Positions 57,848 through 64,000 of a stretch of 64,000 nt of DNA are shown piece by piece. Within the stretch, counting starts at the first letter, position 1, and each line of letters opens with the position of its first letter. This DNA is from Proteromonas lacertae (Eukaryota > Sar > Bigyra > Opalinata > Proteromonadidae): contig NGBS01000295.1 of the NCBI GenBank assembly GCA_002245135.1, forward strand, positions 308,223-372,222, in the 5' to 3' direction. The notes beneath the pieces were generated by a model. The model did not search any database. It saw nothing but the letters and a program-made list of their open reading frames with translations, and had not been told where the DNA came from. Both the position numbers and the translations under genes were made by a program.

Positions 57848-60800
57848 ATGAGCAAACATAAAAAGCTTTTAAAAGCATTTTTTAAACTTCTAGAACAAAC
57901 TTTTAATAAAAATAAACATCATAAGCATAAGCATCACCATCATCATAAACATAAACATACAGATGAACCACACCACCAGAAGAAGCTCCAAAACGAAGAT
58001 TAGCGCCATTATTTAGTACAGATGCTATTCAAAATAAAAAAGATACAATAATGATATACCAATAATTAGTGATACATTCTTTGGTGGATTAATGCCTTCT
58101 TCCCTACCAAACCTAACCAAAATCAAAGATTTAATGATAGAATACGTGATGCTAGAGAAGTTGATAAATCATCTCAAGGTGTTACCAGGAAATGGGTTTT
58201 CAATTATAACAATAGAAATTACAGTACTCCACAACAATGTTATCATGATTTTGTTAATAATAGTGATATCAAAGATATATTACATGAACTAGCTGATACT
58301 ATGAATATGATTAAATTTTTCTTTATTGTACGTTCAATTTATATACCAGATGAGTCTACTGACAGTGATGATGAAGTTTCTATATTTAGTCGTAGTAGAC
58401 TATGTGAAATAACAAAAATGTCTACTGTAGGTGAAATAAAAACTATACTGGAAATATATTTACACAAATATCAGAAGATGATTCAAATCATCCTCAAAGT
58501 GGTCTTACTTTTGCTAGAGTAAATACTATAGAATTATATGTAACAAAATTTAAAGTGATACGTGGAAGTAGTTTTATTGTTTTACCTGCTAAACTTCAAG
58601 GTCTTAGATGTTTGACAATGTAATGAATGAAGATAATGAATGTTTTAAGTGGAGTGTACTATGCTCATTATATTCTAATAATCTACAATGTAATAAAGAT
58701 AAACCTGAAAAATACAAAATGTATGAAAAGAAACATGATTGGAGTATGTTAACATTCCCTGTTGATGCTACTGACAATGATTCTATTGATAAGTTTGAAA
58801 CAAAGAATCGACTAAATGTGAATATATTTTATATTGATATTGCTAAAGATAAAGAAGAAATATTCTTACCCATTCATTTATCTAAACAAAAGAAATCTAA
58901 AAAATACAGTGTTGTAAATCTATTGTAATAAAAAATGAAGATGGAAATTCACACTATGTAACAATAAATACCTTACCTGCTCTATTTAGAAAAATGATAG
59001 ATAAAAAGAATAATACTAATAATATATTTGTTTGTCCATACTGTCTCTTTTATACTTACGATGATGGATCCTTTAATAGTCACCAAATATATGACTGTCA
59101 AGATAAAGAGAATGTATTAAGATTATTCCCTGATAAAGATGATAAAGAAAAATCATACTTAAAATTTAGACATTGGACTCACCTCCAAACATTGCCAGTT
59201 GTTATGTATTATGATACTGAAACTTATTTTGTACCATATGATAATGAATTGAATTTAAGTAGATATAAATCTATGGAAGAAATAGATAATAATGATACTA
59301 GAATTGAATTATCAAAAAATGAGCAATCTATTATGGCTAGGCATAAGCTTTATTCCTACTGTATCTATGTAGATAGTAAAATACCAGATATAAATAGTTT
59401 TACTGTGATTAAATATAAACAAAATGAGGATCATAATATTGAAAATGATTTTGTATTGGATATATTAAATATATATGATCAAATATGTACAGTTTACAAT
59501 TATAGACTAAATAATCCTAAACTTTTGATGGAGATGAAATAGCTAAGGATATACATAATAAAAAGAGAAAATGTGACTTTTGTGGTAAACCATTTAATTC
59601 TATTGATCATGTAAAGGTACTTCACCATGATCATTTCACAGGTCATTATATTGCTTCAATTGGTAGTAATGAGAATCTAAATATTGATATAAAAAAATTA
59701 AAAGTACCAATAATAGGTCATAATGCTATGAAATATGATCAGCATTTCATAGTAAAGGAATTAGCCAAATTTGCTGCAATAACTAATAGTCCACTCAATA
59801 TTATACCTAATACAGATGAAAACTATAAGTGTATACAATACAAGAATTTGGTGTTTATTGATAGTTATTTATTCTTAGCAGGTTCTTTAGCAAATTTAAC
59901 TAGTGATCTAAAAATTACAGCAGAATTAAATAATACTAAGAAAGAAAATTCAAAACAATTTATGAGAATTTTAAAGAATATAATGGGCATTACCTAGATG
60001 ATGAAATTATTGAAAAATACTTACTTCAAAAGAATTATTTTCCATATGAGCATATGACATCTCTTGAAGCTTTTGAAGAAAATTTCAAAGATCTTACTAT
60101 AGATGATTTTAAGTCTAAATTGAATGATAATGAAACTATTAAACCTGAGGAATTTGATTTTGCTATGGAAGTAAATCAAATATTTGGATTTGATAATATA
60201 CGTGAATACAATTTATTTTACTTGAAAATTGATGTTTATATTCTTCAGTCTATATTTAATGATTTTAGAGATAATATATTTGATACTTTTCACATAGATC
60301 CTTGTTGGTATATTTCATTACCCAGTTTATCACTTGATTATTCTTACATGTATCTGATGTGGAACTTAAATTATTTTGTGAACCTGAATACTATGATTTT
60401 ATATTGAATGGTTTATACGGTGGATTATCATATATTGGTAAGCGTAAGGAAGATGCTAATAACAAATTTATGAAAAATTATGATGAAACTTTACCTAGTA
60501 AATTCTTATTATATCAAGACTATAATTCTTTATATCCTTCAGTTATGGCTTCTTGTAAAATGCCTTTAGATGACTTTGAATTTATTGATCCAAATTCTAT
60601 TACATTAGAAAGTATACTTGATTTACCCTATTATGAAGAAATGGATCAAGATAGATTAGAGAATAATGATTTTGGTTATATATTAGAAGTTGATATCGAG
60701 TTACCTATAGAGCTACAAGACAAGTTTAAAGAATACCCATTACTACCTGAAAGGAAGAAAATACCTAAAGAATGGTTATCTGATATACAAACTGAAAGAG

Positions 60801-61896
60801 CTGAAAATCTTGGTATTATACATAAAGAAAGAGGTACTTACCATGCTACTGAGAAATTAATAACTGATTTGTATCCTAAAGAAAAATATATAATACATTA
60901 CCAAAATTTGAAGTTTGCAGTTGAACATGGCTATAAAGTGGGTAAAGTGTACAGAATAATGAGATTTACTGAAGGTCTATATATGGGTAAATATATTAAT
61001 ACTATGGTACAAAAAAGAGTCCAAGCTAAAGAAAACAATCAAAATACTACTGCAGACTATATAAAGAAATTAATGAATAGCTTATACGGTAAATTTATGG
61101 AACGTGTTGAAAGAGAAGTAACATTTCTTTAATTACTAATGAAGATCAAATGATTAATGCTGCAAGTGATCCATGGTTTAAAGACTTTATCATTATTGAA
61201 GGTGATTTAAGAATTGCACATTTTCATAAGAAGCTATATGAAATTAATAAACCTATACAAATTGGAATGGTTATCTTAGCACTGTCTAAACTCAAAATGC
61301 AAAAATATTGGTATGATGTATTAGATAAAAAATATGGATCTGATAAGCTAACACTATGTATGACTGATACTGATAGTTTACTTTTCTCAGTTGAAACTAA
61401 TGATATTTTTGAAGACTTAGAGGATCCTATCTTTAATAATTGGATTGATGGAAGTAACTTGAAAAATCCCTATTTAGAAAATTATAAGTTAGATATACAT
61501 AGAGCTGTTCATTCAGGTACATTGAATCGATTAAAATTTGAAGAACAGGATAAGAATAATGTAAACCTATATGTTATAACAAAGTTTATAGGATTAAAAT
61601 CAAAATGTTATATATACGAAAAGGAGAAAGTGAATGATGATTCTGATAATAATACTAATACTGACAATCGTTGTAAAGGTATTAATGTGAAAGTATCAAG
61701 AAAAATAACTTATGACATATACAATGATTTTGTTGAAGGTGCTAGTAAAAGTCAAAAATATGAAGTATGTCAAATCAAATCAATACATCATAATGTTTAT
61801 ACAACAGTGCAAAACAAAACTGGCTTAACCTATTATGATGATAAAAGATATTTTTTTGATAAATACAATACATTGCCATATGGATATAAAAAATAA
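57848..61896 (+). CDS. Polinton protein-primed family B DNA polymerase, multiple frameshifts
   Basis: Replicative polymerase of the element. The N-terminus from MSKHKKLLKAFF has a His/Lys tract (HHKHKHHHHHKHKH) and an RIRDAREVDKSSQG region. Exonuclease motifs: YYDTETYF (Exo I, 59213), GHNAMKYDQHF (Exo II), FYLKIDVYIL (Exo III). A CDFCGKPF ... HHDHFTGHY zinc-like site lies in the exonuclease region. Polymerase motifs: DYNSLYPSV (A, 60518), KKLMNSLYGKF (B), MTDTDSLLFS (C, 61366). All key residues are present. The frame breaks at least seven times between 58003 and 61140, each place consistent with one missing base, usually in a T run (for example near 59520, 59975, 61125). Either a decayed copy or uncorrected sequence. 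Confidence 0.85.
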
Positions 61897-61928
61897 TTAA
61901 TACTTATATTATATAATTGTTTTTTTCT

Positions 61929-64000
61929 TTAAAAAACTGCCACCTCTTCATATTGAGGTACAAATTGAGGTACATTTGCAGTTACTATAAATTTTGAGCC
62001 ATATTGTGGTGTTTGTTGACTATATTTTCTTGCTTTTTGTGGTATAACATGAAAAGTGTTATCGTTTGGATTAATATATTCATCACTAAACTTTTCAGTT
62101 TTTATAGAATCTGCATTCTATTTAATCTTGTTTTCATTGAATTTATAATATTTTCTCTCACATTTTCTCTTCTTCTCATTCTATTAGTAGTTCTATTCAT
62201 ATCTAAATCTTTATTTACTGTACTACGTTCTATATTTTTTATTATTGCCTTACGTCTCTCTATAAACTTCCTCACTTGATTATAAGTTAAGGTATTTGCA
62301 TCAAAATTTGGATGTTCTTCTGGTCTATTACTGTGTTCATCATTATATTTTTTCAGATTATCAAAGTACTTGTTTATTCTTTTCAATTTATCGCTAATAG
62401 TTTCTTTATTTGGAGCAACCTTAATTTCATCTGATTGTGTTTCCTCCACGTTTGGTATAATACTATTAGTTTGTTGTTGCTGTATTAATTCAGGATTGAC
62501 TATATCTGTATTAACAGGAGCTGGTACAACTAAATCTAAAGTTGGTTCATTATATACTAAATCATTTGTTATAGGATATTGCACTACTCCTAAATCATCA
62601 TAAGATGGTTTATTTGCATTATTCATTACACTTGCTAATTGAGCAGCATATACTGATTTTTCTTCTTCCATTCGTTTTAATATTTGTTGCATGTTATTTT
62701 GATATGTTAAATCATTTCCTTTAAGAGCTTTGATTGCTTCATTCTTTATAAATTCTATTTCATTTTGTTGATTTTGTATAGTATTTCGTCCAGCTTCTAA
62801 AGTATTATTTAATTGTGCTTGCAATGTTTTATTTTGCTCTACACTTGTATTATATAGCTGCTGTTGTTCTTGTAATTGCTGCATATATTTATTCATTTCT
62901 ACTTGAAGCTTCATTTGCATCTCCTCCAATTGTGCATTATCTTTTGCTTTAGTATTTTGTAATTCCTCTGATATAGCATCATAACTTTGTTTAAGACTAG
63001 CTAAATTCTTTTCAGCTTGTTCATGATTCATTTTAAGTGTCAATACTTCATTTTCTCTTAAAGCTAATTTTTCATTCACTGTATTGAATTGAATTAAATT
63101 TTGTTCTTTTTCTGTATTTATTTCATCAATTCTATTCCTTAATATTGCTAAATTTTGTTCCACTTCTTGTTTACTGAATGGATAATCTTCTTTATATGTA
63201 GTATAATCAGTTTCAATTTTTGATTTTATTTCTTTTAATGCATTTAATTCTTTATCTTTATCATTTAAACTTTGCACATATTGAGTTTTGAGACTTTCAG
63301 CATTGCTTAAAGCAATATTTAATTGTTTAGTATTTTCTTTATTTGCATTTTTTAACTCCTCATTCTGATGTTTTAATTCTTTAATTTGTTTTTCATATAA
63401 TTCTTTGAGGTCATGCAAATCTGTATTATTCTTATTCTCTTTTTGTGAAAGTGTTACTTTTAATTTTTCATATAAATCTTCTTTTATTTTTAATTGATAC
63501 TTGTTTGTTTCAAATAGGTTTTTGATTTCTTCTTTGTCTAGTTTTAAACGATCAACCATATCTCTGTAAGATGTTCTTTCAGTAATTAAATTATCTCTCT
63601 CTGTTGTTATTGATTTCAATTCAAGTTCCTTATCTTTTATTCTTTGTTTCATTTGAACAGATATAGCTCCGCTAGTAGGATCATTATCTTTTCTGAAATT
63701 ATTATATTCGTTATATAAATCATTAAATTCTTTTGCTTTTTTTCTTTCATTTGTTTTAGCAGCTTCTAAATCCATCTTTAAACTTTGTATTTCATTTTGA
63801 TAATTGGATATATCTGATTTCATTGTATTTATTTCATTTGCATATGCTGTGTTTTGAGTAGATAATGTATTAACTTGTAATCCTAAATCTTGTTTTTCTT
63901 TATCTAAATCACTTACCCTAGATTGATAATTTACATTTTCTTGTTGCAAATCAAGTATATCATTTTGATATTTAATGTTTTGATTATTTAAATTTGTTAC
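61929..64000 (-). CDS. Polinton long coiled-coil protein, 5' end outside window
   Basis: Over 650 aa of heptad-rich Gln/Asn/Glu/Lys coiled coil (typical piece QNEIQSLKMDLEAAKTNERK) running leftwards from the window edge. After it comes a Pro/Val-rich segment (TLDLVVPAPVNTDIVNPEL), then a basic helical part (RKFIERRKAIIKNIERS). The first frame ends at NRMQIL (62102), but a one-base shift near 62118 continues NADSIKTEKFSDEY to EEVAVF at 61929. Convergent with the polymerase, 33 bp apart. Could be structural (tail/scaffold) or a terminal protein candidate; no family is recognisable. Confidence 0.6.

Larger units (their letters stand above)
52430..64000 (+). mobile_element. Polinton/Maverick element, left part (right end outside window)
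   Basis: Protein-primed-type DNA polymerase B plus an rve integrase with small accessory ORFs and a long coiled-coil gene is the Polinton/Maverick gene set. The left boundary is placed at about 52430 from the sharp change to a structured GC-richer segment; the matching right terminal repeat is not in the window, so the edge is a guess. Packaging ATPase, protease and capsid genes, if present, lie to the right. The element sits directly beside other transposons. Confidence 0.8.

Noticed and set aside
1-64000. CRISPR arrays, riboswitches, bacterial operons
   Set aside because: No regularly spaced repeats, and the sequence is clearly eukaryotic with spliceosomal introns.

Overview
The window is nuclear DNA of an AT-rich unicellular eukaryote with organelles of mitochondrial type. 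It encodes an alpha-type mitochondrial processing peptidase, Sec61 beta, COG3, TFIIH p44, PWP2 and FCF1. Genes are densely packed on both strands and are cut by many tiny introns, mostly about 25-40 nt, with GTATAT or GTATAA donors and TAG acceptors. The standard code appears to be used, with TAA, TAG and TGA all serving as stops. I cannot name the lineage.

Positions 1-36754 are a host housekeeping block: SEN1/senataxin helicase (3' part cut by the window edge); a membrane-anchored papain-fold protein that has lost its catalytic residues; TFIIH SSL1/p44; an unrecognised helical protein; an IQ + WW protein; a DPY30-motif protein; the SSU-processome genes FCF1 and PWP2 tail to tail; an FSIP1-like coiled protein; an EEF1AKMT4-like methyltransferase; COG3 with an acidic tail behind an in-frame TAA; a divergent SMC2-like protein; an LRR protein; WDR89; a PDZ-TBC protein; selenocysteine lyase; Sec61 beta; MPP alpha; and valyl-tRNA synthetase. 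One VARS intron is ten times the usual length and carries three box C/D snoRNA-like units.

Positions 36801-46055 hold two head-to-head paralogues. The intact one (about 1490 aa) has two SPRY-like domains, then a P-loop NTPase core and C-terminal region resembling Crinkler/RHS-type proteins, with a second P-loop module. The other is frameshifted and lacks the last ~230 residues. The pair shares a 251-nt block with no difference seen by eye and a mirrored promoter element. This is the most novel-looking locus in the window.

Positions 46056-52400 are a transposon graveyard: fold-back elements with GC-rich tips, a 1715-bp Tc1/mariner element with ~150-bp terminal repeats and TA target duplication nested in one of them, a broken hAT transposase, a SWIM-finger remnant and a 211-bp direct repeat.

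From about 52430 to the right edge lies the left part of a Polinton/Maverick element: four small rightward ORFs, a leftward rve-type integrase, a leftward ORF of unknown function, a protein-primed-type DNA polymerase B and a long coiled-coil protein. Capsid, ATPase and protease genes are not in the window. The polymerase, integrase, coiled-coil gene and ORF 4 contain single-base frameshifts, mostly apparent losses in short homopolymers. A few similar indels occur in host genes (SEN1, PWP2, SCLY, the IQ-WW gene), so part of this may be assembly error rather than decay. All exon joins given here were worked out by eye.
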